DNA of 64,000 nt from Adiantum capillus-veneris (lineage: Eukaryota; Streptophyta; Polypodiopsida; Polypodiales; Pteridaceae), in NCBI GenBank assembly GCA_014529385.2, contig CM043963.1, positions 77,799,412 through 77,863,411 of the forward strand, given 5' to 3'. Made by a program: the position numbers and the translations under genes. Every line of letters begins with the position of its first letter. The stretch's first letter is position 1. Below the pieces are notes generated by a model that was not told the origin of the DNA, ran no database searches, and saw only the letters and a list, made by a program, of their open reading frames with translations. Positions 20,646 to 33,318 of this stretch are shown here, one piece after another.

Positions 20646-21333
20646 GTGTTTCTGCTTGCTAGCGTTTTGTGTGCCGCACAACAACCTCTCTCTAGCATTT
20701 TCTCTCTCCACTACGATCTCTCTCCATTTGGCATTTTTCCCTTGCGATCTCATCTTCTCTTGCTAGTGCTTCCCCTCCGCAGCGTGTGGACACCCTATTC
20801 GGTATTCCATTGCTTGTGGTGTGTTCCCGTGCCCGTTTGGTGGGCGGTACGCACTGGGACCTTGACGGCGAGGAGATCCATCGTGATACATACGAGATCT
20901 ATTGGCTGCCCGGTAGGGAGAGGTGGTTTGCACGCGGATGTAGACAGGTTCATCTCCTGATTCACCCTTTTCCGTGTTACATTTACACCACTATGCTGCT
21001 TTACTCAGGTCTAGGGCATACATGTACAGCTAGTATGTCTCTGGGTTGGCCACCCACTGCATTGTCCGTCCGCCTTCTTTTGTCCAGGCGCCCTATATCC
21101 TTATTTTTCTTGCTGGGTCGTGGGGCATTCTTCTGTCATGCTTGACCTTCTCTTGGGCATCTATATATGTGAGGCCAGGGTGGGTATCCACACACATACA
21201 TATTGGCATTGTATTGGTCTATTGTTGTGGTAGTCATGGGGGGCTGATTGCCCCCTCTTCCCTACACCGACATCTTGCGTTTGTGTCTACTCTCTCTCTC
21301 TCTCTCTCGCTTCCGCACACGGGCACTCTCACA
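20440..21333 (+). repeat. Possible LTR with CT tract
   Basis: TAGGTAGGG(A)CAATTT is followed by a TATA box (20531) and a CT tract; the LTR at 31265-32491 has the same order (TAGGTAGGGCAATTT, then TATAAATA). At 21334 the sequence ATGGTATCAGCAGC resembles a degenerate initiator-Met primer site. The upstream limit is not defined and no partner copy was found. Confidence 0.3.
20599..20644 (+). repeat. (CT)23 microsatellite
   Basis: Perfect 46-bp CT run just downstream of the TATA motif at 20531. Confidence 0.98.
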
Positions 21334-22878
<1,545 letters not shown>

Positions 22879-23054
22879 CACAAAGTTTTGAGGTCAAGAC
22901 TTGTCAAATAGATCTTTGAGATCTCTCTCAGTCAATAAAAATAGGAAAATATTATAACCTTGTAGTGTGGTAGATTGGTTATCGCAATTCCCTCTTAAAT
23001 TAGGGACTTGTCAAATTAGAGATTTGAGGTCTCTGGATGTGTTCCTATGATATT

Positions 23055-23056
<2 letters not shown>

Positions 23057-23102
<46 letters not shown>

Positions 23103-23207
23103 CACACATACACACATGCTGGTGCACAACCCCTCGATTACATTGTCTCTCTCCCTCCATCAATCTCTCTCCCAATGGGAGAATTCAAGCCTGTAAGGAG
23201 CTGCAAC

Positions 23208-23269
<62 letters not shown>

Positions 23270-23355
23270 TACATGGCATTCAATGCCCCTATCACCCTCT
23301 CTATCTCTCTCCATCAGTCTTTTTCTTCTAATGGGCAAATGGAGCTCATGAGATG

Positions 23356-23404
<49 letters not shown>
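23057..23404 (+). repeat. Short tandem array with CT/AC heads
   Basis: CT tracts at 23057-23099, 23211-23246 (continuing as AC to 23268) and 23361-23404 are spaced ~150 bp apart. The sequences between them are homologous: CTCCATCA-TCT, AATGGG, and GCTGCAACTAT / GATGCAACTT just before the next tract. So two diverged ~150-bp units each begin with a microsatellite. Confidence 0.85.
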
Positions 23405-23412
<8 letters not shown>

Positions 23413-24105
23413 TTGTCTGTGCAAAAATGTACATGTAATACAAATTTGGTGGACAATTTTATGATTTCTTTAGTAAAGATATGTTCAGTTGCATGGCCTT
23501 GATCTCTTTATATGGAAGAAATTTTCAAGATAAACAATCCTTTCAGCAATCGATGCCTCTATATGGAAGAAATCCTCAAGAGTTCTATATTAAAAAGCAA
23601 TGTTTTATGTAGCACAAATGCAAGAGCCTATGCCCAGAGAAAGTTGTTGAAATCATTATATGGACATCCAAGTTCTAGTGGTAATATAAATCTACATACA
23701 CCACCTAAGCTCATGATCCAAAGCCGCATTCTCAAATAACACTTCTCATTTCCTTCAAATGAACCACCCTTTGCTTTATTTTGAGCTTAAAAAATATGAC
23801 CTCAATAGATAATAGTGTAACCATCTCAATCCACCACAACAGTTTCACCCTCTTTTGGTGTTTATGACCTTAGGTCCTTAAGCCGTAACCGAGACTCTCT
23901 TAACGTATATTAGGATATTTCATCTTTGGCTTTCCATAATGTTCCCCTCGCAAGGCTTTCATGTCTACAAACTCGAACACCAACACTCTTTTGTTTTATG
24001 TAGTTTTTGAAAGCCAAAGTAGTGAATAAAGCATTTCTCATTGCATAATGCCTTTTCCAATGAATGGTATGTAGTTGCTTTTGGAAGGCTACTAGGTTGC
24101 TAGGG

Positions 24106-24108
<3 letters not shown>

Positions 24109-24166
<58 letters not shown>

Positions 24167-24545
24167 TTGGTGTTCCTTGCGAGGGTGTAACAAATTTCTA
24201 ATGGTGCACCTCTCTTTGTGCATAGCTTCTATGTGAGGTGGCGACAAAGTGATCATGGATGTACTGAGGATGTAACTTTTCAGTGCCTCTCATGTCCTTT
24301 CATTTCGAGTCTATTGGAGCATAGTGTTCGTTAAAAGAAATTTGGACTTTAGTATATTTTTGCTCGGCTAAAATTGTAACACCCGGGCTGCATTCCAAGA
24401 TTGCCTTAAGAAAATCCATAAATTTTGCAAATTTTAGTGTAAATACCGATAATTTTCACATTTTAACCTAAAAATTGGAAGAGTTTTATGTATGTCCTTA
24501 TTTATTAAATCACTTCAATTAGAAAAAATGGTATAAGTAGATGAA

Positions 24546-24602
<57 letters not shown>

Positions 24603-24979
24603 GCCGGTGCCGCAAGTGAGGATGTAATAGATTTCAATAGGTGCACCCCTCCTCTCTTTGCATAGCATGTCCTCAGGGTGGCAAGAGAGTGATTCTGGAT
24701 ACTATGTCTGTCATGCCCTTCCATTTTGGGGTTATTCAAAACTAGTGTTCGCAAAAAAATTGAGGTTTATTGTATTTTTAACTAGCTTAAATTGTAAAAT
24801 CCCAGATAGATTTCAAGCTTACCTTGAAGATAACTAACAAGATTTTGCAAGCTCTAATATAAATACCATTAATTCTTTAAATTTTGACCTAAAGAACGAA
24901 AGAGTTTTTAGTGTGTTCTTTATTTACTTCAAAATCATTTTGATCAAGAAAAAAATTTGGCGCCCTCTTTGAGACCTCT

Positions 24980-25028
<49 letters not shown>

Positions 25029-25200
25029 TGGGCCCTTCCATTTTGGGACTATTCGAAATTAGTGTTCAATAAAAATTGAGATGTAATTTTTTAACGAGTT
25101 AAAAATGCGAAATCCTTACTAGATTCAAAGTTTACCTTGAAGTAAACCGATGAAATTTTGCTAGCGTAAATATGAACAATTACTTAAATTTTGAACTTTA
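24109..25200 (+). repeat. Tandem array of ~430-bp units, each headed by a CT microsatellite
   Basis: Unit 1 is 24109-24548, unit 2 is 24549-24975, and a partial unit 3 runs from 24976 to about 25200. All begin with (CT)n (unit 3 with (CT)n(AC)n) and share blocks in the same order: GTGCACC-CTC, a GTCCTTTCATTT/CCCTTCCATTTTGGG block, ATTAGTGTTC, AAATTG-AAAATCC, CCTTGAAG or CCTTAAG, and AATTTTGACCTAAA. Unit 3 lacks the first ~130 bp after the tract. No protein is encoded. Confidence 0.9.
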
Positions 25201-25485
25201 TGGCCATTGCCTTTCACAAAGCAAAGTTGAGCTACCCTTCAATTGGCTTTCAAAAGGAAAAATCTAGTCAACCTTAAGGGAAAGTACGTTGAACCCTTTT
25301 TTTAAAAAAAATTAAAGGCAGAAAGTTGAAGGTTAAAAGATTCAAAGTTTCCAAGCTTCACATGAATGAGACACATGGTGGCTCTCTCCTTCCTTGGAAA
25401 TTTTAAGCTTCATTATATATAGTATAGAAGACACTCAAATTCAAAAGCGTACTCGTGTTTGATGACAAAAATAAGGGTCTTACTC

Positions 25486-25772
25486 TGTGGCTAGCTTCTC
25501 AGAGATAGTGCAAGAAAGCAAGGAGTTCATATTTGTGTTCGGGAAAAGGCAAGGTTCGAACGATTGGCTTAGGGTGACCCTCGCCATCCGCTCGAACCTT
25601 GCAATGTAAAGGATTAGGCTTTTGGTAATAGTACGATAGCAGATACTTCTCTAATAATGTAACCATTCAACCCTCAAGGTTGGGCATGAGCTTGAGGCTG
25701 ATTTGTAATTTTTTGGTGGCATTCTAATACAATCATTCACCATTGTGACTTTTGCCAAAAAAAAAAAAAAAA
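25486..25772 (+). mobile_element. Poly-A-tailed retroposon, possible SINE
   Basis: The segment ends in an A16 run (25757-25772), contains a GGTTCGAAC B-box-like word at 25553 and a weaker TGGCTAGCTTCTCAG A-box-like word near 25488, and has no coding capacity. An AAGGTTCGA / TCGAACCTT inverted pair brackets 25551-25600. The tail abuts the inverted-repeat arm at 25773. It could instead be a LINE 3' end. Confidence 0.35.
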
Positions 25773-26480
25773 GAATAAACGAAGATACAGACTTGAATGT
25801 AATAAATGCCATATCCACAAGCATATGTGCATAGCATTAATTGCAAGCCATTTAGTGGCTTAACAAGACCCTTATACTTGTATTGTCAAGGACACATAAA
25901 AAATTTGACCATTTAGAACATAGTAGATAGGTCGATTGAAATGCCACCAAAATGAATAAAAAGCATCCACAATTGATGGGTAGAACATTCTGTCATACAA
26001 CAAAGATAGAGATTCTTGATATTGAGTTTATACACGACTAATCGTGTAGAGCCTAATGGTCACTAGACTACCTACTTCAAGCTTACACTAGAAACGACTA
26101 ATCGTGTAGAGCCTAATGGTCACTAGACTACCTACTTCAAGCTTACACTAGAAACGATTAAAATGAATTGAGAAAACTATCTACACTTTCCTTTGCTATT
26201 TGATCACATGTTTTAGATGTTCTTGATGAATAAAAAACACTTCAATGGGCAAGTGTGTGAGTTTTCTGTGAAATACATTGTTGATTTTTCACAATACTAG
26301 GCATTGTACTTACTAGCTCTAATTACGCGAGACCTTTGACCTTTGCTTCGCATCTCATGTCACAAGACTTCCCAATGTTGTGGGCAAATAGGATAGCTCT
26401 ATATGTCCAAATATATTTAGCAAAGTTCCTAAACCTACTCACATGTGTGACAGATATTTTGTATTACCAAAATAACATAA
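25773..26480 (-). repeat. Long inverted repeat, right arm
   Basis: Reverse-complement partner of 13071-13811. It carries an extra perfect 60-bp duplication (26035-26154) absent from the left arm and ends where a poly-A tail begins on its left. Confidence 0.8.
26035..26154 (+). repeat. Perfect 2 x 60-bp tandem duplication
   Basis: The 60-bp unit beginning CGACTAATCGTGTAGAGCC occurs twice with no mismatch. In the other arm of the inverted repeat it is single, so the duplication is recent. Confidence 0.97.
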
Positions 26481-27785
26481 ATGGTAAACCCTAAACCCTT
26501 AAAAACAAAAGAGACCGAATATAATGCAAATACCATTTTAAATAAAAAAGATCAGGTGGAAGAAAATTCCATCTAAGAGCTGCTAAAGTCATTGGTCAAC
26601 GACCCCAACATCTTTGCATAGCAAAACCTCTTCTTTTACGGGGGTAAACTAGCAAATATATTGTCAGGTAGGTGCTAGACTTATTGTGGGAGGCATGCTA
26701 ACCCATGCATGGGTCAGCACTAAGTCTAGAGTTGCTGCTGACAAATTCTTGAGTCTTCCTTCGTTTTGGCTTGCATAAGGCCTTAGTGAAGCATGGAACT
26801 CTTGGGAGCAATTGTGGACCATTGGACAAATCTTGTTGATTAGTGCCACATGAGAAGTTAATGATACCATTTTCCTTGTAAGAGGGGCATTAACTAAGCA
26901 TCGTCTCATGAAAATGTACATCCCTATGCTTGAGAGTCGACATTTGTTTCCCTATATCTGTAAAGAGTGGGCATTGAATAGTGGGTCACACTCTCTTTCT
27001 CATTCTCATATGTAGGCCATTGTGACTTGTTTTCTGTTGCATGCATCATGAGCATGTTTGCATGACAACAAATGTCTCTATATAGGCATGATGCCATACG
27101 TAGAAGGCTTCTTAGATATACAAGTTCATTAAAAAGAAATAAGCAGTTAAGGAAATATTTGAGAATTGATTTTGCATATTGCCTAACGAAGTACTTAAAA
27201 ATTGAGCTGCTATACCTTAAGTCTTCGTCTTGAGCATTGGGCATGTATACATATTTCTCATATTAGTGCAAACCATAATTTTCATTGTTAATTCTAGTCA
27301 AGAGTATCCTAACGGTCGCTTGTGGTTAGTCGAATTGTTGGTAAAGCTTTATGTGATCAATGGTTTTTTTTGAAATGTTCGTTAGAGCTAGATTTGAATA
27401 AATTCAAAATAATACACGCAAACCCTAGCATATCGTTTGCACAAGGGCTTCCAATTGATACAAAAAAATTAGTTCAATGGGCGCCCAAAGAGGGTTTGAG
27501 ATTATTGACCTTAAACGTACCCATAATCTATGTTATAAAACTTATGCACCTGCGCTATATTTTTTCAAGGACCTATCTTCTTATTCTCGGCAAGCCGCTT
27601 CCTCCTGGCAGTAGCCATCCCCAAGTTTCTAGCACTAGTTTTGCATGCAACACTCCGTTCTTCTTCTGAAATAGTTATTCATTCCAAGAAACCCACATGG
27701 CCTTCATGACTACAACTCTACTTTAAAAATTTTTGTCCTCGTATCTTCAATGTCCAAGTGCTTGGAGCCAATCACTAGGTCTACT
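26481..27785. other. No gene recognised
   Basis: Several frames are open (for example 26664-26921 minus and 27322-27669 plus) but none resembles a known protein or shows consistent coding character. Confidence 0.45.
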
Positions 27786-27805
27786 CTAAAGAAAGGGGAA
27801 GAAGC

Positions 27806-28980
27806 GTGTTCGATTTGAAGGAGTACCCAGTTCTTCTTCTTCTTCTTCTAACAGTTCTTCTAGCTCTTCAGATTCGCGCGAAGAAGACAGAAAAGGTAAA
27901 AAGCGAAGCAAGAAACAAAGCTTCGGAAAGGGCAAGAAAAAGGCAAAGAAGGCCAGAGCCTGACAGTTCTACTGAGGACTCGTCTACAGACAGCTCAGAT
28001 TTTGATGATGGAAACTTCTATGCGAACAAGAAGAATTTTTATTAAGTCAACCAGTATGACTTTCTCGAAGATAAAAGCAAGAAAGTCCAAGAGTTTAAGG
28101 AAGGTGGCCACTCGATCAAGTTTGATACTTTTTCAGGATACTCAGATGCTTCGATGGCTTTGTCTTTTATACAGCACTTTGACATTGCTTTCGCGGGAGG
28201 ACGCTATTCAGAGCACTACAAGATTCGGAGAGCTACCTCTTACCTTAAGGGGAATGCTCGTACTTGGTGGTCCACACTTCTTTTAAACAAGACTGAGCCA
28301 GTTAAATGGCTGAAATTCAAAAAGCTTTTTATTTCTTCTTGGTTGACGCAAGAATATAGATATACGAGCTACTTGGAACCATCTTCGGATGACCAAGAAA
28401 GATACAATCAATGCTTATTGTGAAAGATTCTGGAGCACTTTTCTACCCGCCTCTTCATCCGAGAAGATCACGTTCAGGGAACAGATTGAGTGGTTCACCT
28501 TGGGTCTACCTACAGAGATCCGAGATCACTGCTTGGAGCAGAAGTCAGCTTCTATTCAAGAGTTGATGAGTCATGCGAAGCGGGGCTTTGCCATTCACTC
28601 TAGCAGTCTGACTTACCCCACAGATGAGAACATGACATAACGACCTGAACAGACTTCTGGGAATGAAAGTAGAAAGAAAATGAGCAACCCAGAGAAAAAG
28701 GATGCACGACCCAAGCTTACTCCTCAAGAGAGAGCTCGATTCATCAAAGAGGGGAATGTGCTCTGGATGCAGGGAACAGGGACACATCTCCGCGATGTGC
28801 CCTAAAAAGGCACAGATAGGACAGAATGATGAGGACGACGACATGCCTGAGAGTTCGAGAGCAACTGAGGAACGTGGACGAAAAGGCAAGATGAAAACAG
28901 GACTGGTTCCAGATTGTGTGGGTACCGATCTCGACACCATGGATGAGAGTACAGAACTTTGCCGAGCTTGGACAAAGTGA
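27806..28980 (+). pseudogene. Ty3 gag with zinc knuckle
   Basis: After a Ser- and Lys-rich N-terminus (broken frames), the gag domain reads IKFDTFSGYSDASMALSFIQ, then YLKGNARTWWSTLL and FKKLFISSWL, the usual retrotransposon gag core. A frameshift near 28390 moves to the next part (FREQIEWFTLGLPTEIRDHC). A C-x2-C-x4-H-x4-C knuckle, CSGCREQGHISAMC, is at about 28763-28804, followed by an acidic linker. At least three frame changes separate the parts. Gag would assemble into cytoplasmic particles and package element RNA. Confidence 0.85.
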
Positions 28981-29330
28981 AAGATCAAGAAGCCCTGATT
29001 TTCTTTGATGGAGGAGCCAAGGCCAACTTCATTTCACCGGAATTGGCGGCGCGGCTCGAGACTACTCCCGATCGGATGGGACCACTTGCAGAGGCAGTTC
29101 TAGCGGCACCCGATAGGGACGTAGCCATTACACCTGTCATTGGCAAACTTCGGTTGCATTGTCACGGGTATTTGGGGCATGAGGACTTCTTCATAATGCC
29201 TTTGGAGGGTTGTGATGTTCTCTTAGGGATTCCTTGGTGCCACAAGGACAACGCCGTGGTCGATTATCGGGCGAGAAAAGCAACTTTGACTACAAAAAAG
29301 GGCATAACAATTGTACTTGATATAAACTGA
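28959..29330 (+). pseudogene. Ty3 aspartic protease
   Basis: The 123-residue frame contains IFFDGGAKANFISPEL (residues ~14-29), then FFIMPLEGCDVLLGIPW (~76-92), the flap and C-terminal blocks of a Ty3-type pepsin-like protease. The catalytic Asp is present, but the D-S/T-G-A motif reads D-G-G-A. The related element at 35200 has D-A-G-A, so this may be a family trait. An in-frame stop follows the domain. Confidence 0.8.
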
Positions 29331-29339
29331 AGGGCGAGT

Positions 29340-29902
29340 GTCCCTATTGCATCGGCTTCGGCCATTTCAAAATTAATGAAATCCAGTCTGTTTGTTTACT
29401 CGATCTTTATGAAAGAATTGAGCGATAAGGATACGACAAATATGTCTAAACTTGATAAAGAACGCCAAGATTTTCTCCACTCTCATGCCGATTGCTTCTC
29501 AGAGGGCCTACCAGGAGAGTTACCCCCTGCTCGTCCTGAAGATCATACCATTGATCTGATACCTGGAAGCACACCACCGAACCGGCCACCTTACCGTGTG
29601 AGCTGAGCACAAAATGATGAGATTATGAACCAAGTGAAAGACCTCTTGGAAAAGGGTCTTGTCCAGCCTAGTACTTCACCGTATTGCTCTCCAGTGTTGT
29701 TGGTTTTGAAGAAAGACGGATCTTGGAGGATGTGCATCGATTATAGAGCTCTCAACAAAATCACCATCAAGAACAGATTTCTGATTCCTAGGATCGATGA
29801 TATACTCGACAGGCTACAGGGATCCTCGTGCTTTAGCAAGATTGACTTGAAGAGTGGATATCATCAGATCCGAATCGCGCCGGGAGACGTTTACAAGACA
29901 AC
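29340..29902 (+). pseudogene. Ty3 reverse transcriptase, N-terminal part
   Basis: Includes the connector (SKLDKERQDFLHSHADCF, then a P-E-D-H-T-I-D-L block) and the RT start: [32 protein letters not shown], and the first catalytic Asp in [13 protein letters not shown]. An in-frame TGA at 29604 breaks it. The sequence stops shortly after the third RT block; the F/YxDD palm motif and everything beyond are missing because another element's LTR starts here. Confidence 0.85.
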
Positions 29903-30144
29903 CTCGCCAACGAGAGTGGGGCCTTCGGAGGAGGGTTTTACAAACTCTCGGGTGTCGTATCTCTTCTCTCTCCTTCTCTCAGTCTCATTCACTTGCACGC
30001 ACAATATCCACTCACTTTGTTCGTGATCATAGCACTCTCCATAAGACAGAAAGCTCTCTCTTTCCCTAAGAACTAAAAGGAACCTTGAGCAATAAAGATC
30101 ACTAATCTTGAGAAAATACAACATTCATTCCGCTGCACCTTACA
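29903..30144 (+). repeat. 3' end of a truncated LTR (5' LTR of the element at 29903-32491)
   Basis: About 240 bp matches 32252-32491: GAGAGTGGGGC-TTCGGAGG, AGGAACCTTGAGCA, TTGAG-AAA-T-CAACATTCA and CACCTTACA. Only the downstream part of the LTR is present; its start was lost at the junction with the Ty3 reverse transcriptase. Confidence 0.8.
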
Positions 30145-30186
30145 CGTGGAGAGCAAGTTGTTCATTCTCCATCTCTCATTTCTAAT

Positions 30187-30528
30187 GTGCAAGCAAAGAT
30201 TGAAAGGATTCAGGAGAAGGAGACTCTCTCAGTCTCTTCTTCTCCAAAGCATGATACACAGGATTTGCATGATGGTTTGGATGATAGGGACAAGCATGAT
30301 GATTTGAATGATAATGACAAGCATGATAATTTGCATGATCAAGATGTGATTTCTCACAAGCATGATGATTTGCATGAAGATGATGCGATTGTTCACAAGG
30401 ATGATGTGCTAGTTGATACTTTCTCTAATGAAGCTAACCTCATTGCAAATTCGATCAATCACGAAGAACCGATCTTGGCTCTCGAGCCTAGGTCCAAAGA
30501 ACCTTTACAGAAAGTACTGTGTGTTTGA
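30187..30528 (+). CDS. Low-complexity His-Asp repeat protein of an LTR element
   Basis: A 113-residue frame right after the truncated 5' LTR, dominated by a degenerate 8-11-residue repeat around KHDDLHD (residues ~22-75). It is strongly acidic with many His. I recognise no family. It is in the internal region of an LTR element that lacks polymerase genes, so it may be a remnant spacer or gag tail. DNA repeats of GCATGAT(G/A)ATTTG(A/C)ATGA underlie the protein repeats. Confidence 0.35.
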   Translation: MQAKIERIQEKETLSVSSSPKHDTQDLHDGLDDRDKHDDLNDNDKHDNLHDQDVISHKHDDLHEDDAIVHKDDVLVDTFSNEANLIANSINHEEPILALEPRSKEPLQKVLCV

Positions 30529-30619
30529 AGGAGTCGTCAGCACGCATTGTTCGAGTGTTTCATTCGTGATTGTTTCCTGTATTTTAGTCCGCGTCTATAT
30601 GTGATCCCTTTTCCTAGGC

Positions 30620-31315
30620 ATGACATTGTACGTTGAGCACGTTCCACTCATGAATGAGCACAAATGTATGCGGATTTTTCATGAAAAGCTGAAAAGTATG
30701 CATTCAAGGAAGTCACATTTCATGTCTCTTCCTTGGCACGCCACAGTTGTAGAAAGAGCACATGAAAGTATGAGCACCAAGCGTGGGCATTTCCATTGTG
30801 TTTTGCCACAGTTGATTGATTTAAATCAGCATGACAAGATTCGATCTCATTGTTTGCGTATGTGTGGTGAACGGGTTAGCACTCCATCTCTTTGTTCATC
30901 TACATTGCATGCACAGTCTTTGAGGAAGACAAGATTTTTTCCACTCGCTTTACATGGAATGGGTATGTTCATGTTTTTGTGTTGGAAGTGGTTTCAAAAA
31001 TTTTCAGCCGTGGAGATTCTTGAAGACGGAAGAAGCATGACTCTAGACGAAGTTGAAGCATCGAAGGAGCCACAGAAGACTTTGTCGCTTTCGGCACGGC
31101 CCAAAGAAGCAAGCGTTGCAGACCTTTATGAAGTTCAAGTACCGCACGACCCACATATCAGAGTGGGCCGGCGAAGAGTCCCTTTCAAGATTCCGGATGC
31201 TATTGGCGATCTCCCTCGACGTCATACAGTTCGGTACCAGTACCTCACTTTGAAAAGGAGGGGATGTCATGTGACACATCCAACCCTATGCGTCCGTGGA
31301 CAAGCTACAGCATAA
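30620..31315 (+). CDS. Unrecognised 231-residue frame upstream of an LTR
   Basis: An open frame that runs into the 3' LTR (start 31265). The C-terminal ~90 residues (EVQVPHDPHIRVGRRRVPF and following) end with LKRRGCHV encoded by the polypurine tract and LTR start. The minus-strand fragment at 58866-59265 has related sequence in front of the same LTR start, and there it follows a chromodomain-like reading, so this region is probably the decayed C-terminus of a Ty3 polyprotein. No clear domain is visible here. Confidence 0.35.
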   Translation: MTLYVEHVPLMNEHKCMRIFHEKLKSMHSRKSHFMSLPWHATVVERAHESMSTKRGHFHCVLPQLIDLNQHDKIRSHCLRMCGERVSTPSLCSSTLHAQSLRKTRFFPLALHGMGMFMFLCWKWFQKFSAVEILEDGRSMTLDEVEASKEPQKTLSLSARPKEASVADLYEVQVPHDPHIRVGRRRVPFKIPDAIGDLPRRHTVRYQYLTLKRRGCHVTHPTLCVRGQATA

Positions 31316-32491
31316 TCAGGGTTCAGTTCGGTCAAGTCAGTTTAGAATAGGAAGTGATCTGGCACTTTGTGAGTCTATTCGCAGACCGTGCATGTCCAGA
31401 CACTTAGATTAGATGCATATCCTCTGGTTGCACATAGCATGACCATAAGATTCCAGTCAGATGCCATCAGTAGCATGTTTACAGTGCATAGACATATTTT
31501 CCCTATTTTTGATATTTTTCACTTATTATTTTTAAGTGACTTTTGTTGAAAAGTAGGTAGGGCAATTTTGCTAACTTTGTATAAATAAAAACCTAGCGCT
31601 AGCACTTTCTGGCAGAAGAGGCAGCAGGAGCACTCGCTCAACAGGCAACTTCTCAGCAGAACCCGCAAGATCCCTAGCGTTTTTGCCTCACAGCAGCTAC
31701 CCTAGCGTTTTTGCATCAATAGACCAGCCCTGGCTGTTTTGTTCAGCAAATCAGCCCGGCGTCATCACGACACAGCAGATCAGCCTAGCGTTTTGCATTT
31801 GCAGAACAATCAGCAACAACAGGACCAATTTCAGCCCTAGCGTTTTTGGGACAACAGAGCACCTAGCGTTTTGCAGTTCCTCCGCGACGGAATCAGCACA
31901 AGCATCAGCGTTTTCAGTTTCCAGCCTTTAGCACTCGCAGAAGAACCCCCGAACCTCGCAGATCTCACCTTCCCGCAGCAGATCCTCGCCGCAAGGTTAG
32001 ATTCCGCAAGGTTTACAGATTCATCCCGGAAAACGCAGATTTCAGCATCTGCGTTTTCAGCGCGGCTGCGTCGTATCGTCGCCATCGACATCGTCATCGA
32101 CATAGAGTTAGAATTCAGCAGATAAAGATTTGCAGATTTCAGCCCTTAGCATTTTCAGATTTCAGCTTGTCTCGTCGTCGTCCAGATCGTCTTCGACATC
32201 GTCGGCAAGTCCAAGCATTGTAGAGATTTGTGCAATCATAAGTAGACCACTCTCGCCATAGAGAGTGGGGCATTCGGAGGAGGGTTTTACGTCTCTGCTG
32301 TCGTATTCTCTCTCTATCTCTCAGTCTCATGCACTTCCATTCACAGTGTCCATTCACTTTGTTTGTGTCCATCGCACTCTGTCACTAAAGGAACGGAAGG
32401 CTCTCCCTTCCGTAGGTAAAAGGAACCTTGAGCACAGTTCGGAGCACTCATCTTGAGCAAAGTTCAACATTCACTTCCGCTACACCTTACA
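31265..32491 (+). repeat. LTR (3') of a Ty3-like element, ~1.23 kb
   Basis: Starts TGTCATGTGACAC directly after a polypurine stretch (AAAAGGAGGGGA) and ends CACCTTACA. It includes a TATAAATA box near 31582 and seven or more AGCGTTTT words at 31670-32060. The first ~75 bp recur on the minus strand at 58866-58942 and the last ~240 bp at 29903-30144. Confidence 0.8.
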
Positions 32492-32493
32492 CT

Positions 32494-33318
32494 ACACACT
32501 GCTCTCTCTCCCCCCTACGTGCAGTTATGTGATGCCCCACAAGAGGGCTCTTCATTTGACTGATGTATAGTTGTGTGGGTTCATGCGCGATTGCCGAGGC
32601 AAGAGCCTCTTGCACAGGTACTGGATTAGCTAGTTGTTAATCCCCAACAGGTACAAGTGAATCCGGAGAGGTTTCACGTGAGAAATCTCGTCCAATTCAA
32701 AGGGCAAGTAGGCCTACAAGTGCAAGAGCTCGAGGACTTGCTACAGATGCGACCGGCTCGCGAAACGGAGCCCAAAACAGGGAATTACAGCCTGCTGTGT
32801 ATTTTTGCAGGTTTAGGGTTTTGGCCCTAAACGGTCCCTAATACCCCCAGGAGGTTCGGGGACGCAAGGGGACCGCTGTAGAGGTGATATGGCGCATTTT
32901 CAGGGGAAAAAACAGAGAATTCAGCGTGCTGCAGATTCTCGAAAGGTTTTGCAAAGTGTCCGTATGCGTCAGGAAAGTCATCTATTGCGTGGGGATATTG
33001 TATGTGAAGCGTCCTAGTACAGTTATGCTACCGAAATCAGGCCAGGACGGGTGGTATTCAGCCCGGATTATGCAGGACAGCTCCTAGGAAATCACAGGTT
33101 TTATTGCCTCTATTAATATACAAAGAAATACCGAAATGGACGCCAATTTTGGGGCCTACAGGTTGTCGGCGTTTACTCGGAGCATTATAGCTTCTGAGAC
33201 GCATGTGTGCACAAGTGTTAATTCCCGTCGCAGGTTACCCTTGCAAAGTGCTCAATGTGTGTGTCTAAAGTAAAGAATGGGTAAAAGCCAAAGCCTACCG
33301 CCCCACGGGCCAGTTTCA
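32494..33318 (+). repeat. Truncated 5' LTR of Ty3 element 2
   Basis: Matches 39783-40611 with about 88-90% identity, from TGCTCTCTCTC to GTTTCA. The upstream ~745 bp present in the 3' copy is missing; it begins directly after another element's LTR. It holds AAATACCGAAA-GG-CGCCAATTTTGGGGCC, a block shared with the LTRs at 16350-18927 and 35731-36394. Confidence 0.85.

Larger units (their letters stand above)
27786..29902 (+). mobile_element. Ty3/gypsy element remnant 1 (gag, protease, partial reverse transcriptase)
   Basis: Gag, zinc knuckle, protease and the N-terminal part of reverse transcriptase are in canonical Ty3 order. Sequence is cut at about 29902, inside reverse transcriptase, where an LTR fragment of another element begins. 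Frameshifts and stops occur throughout, so it is inactive. No LTR was identified upstream. Confidence 0.85.

Noticed and set aside
28545-28988. 147-residue minus-strand frame
   Set aside because: Antisense to Ty3 gag and its zinc knuckle, with no domain of its own.
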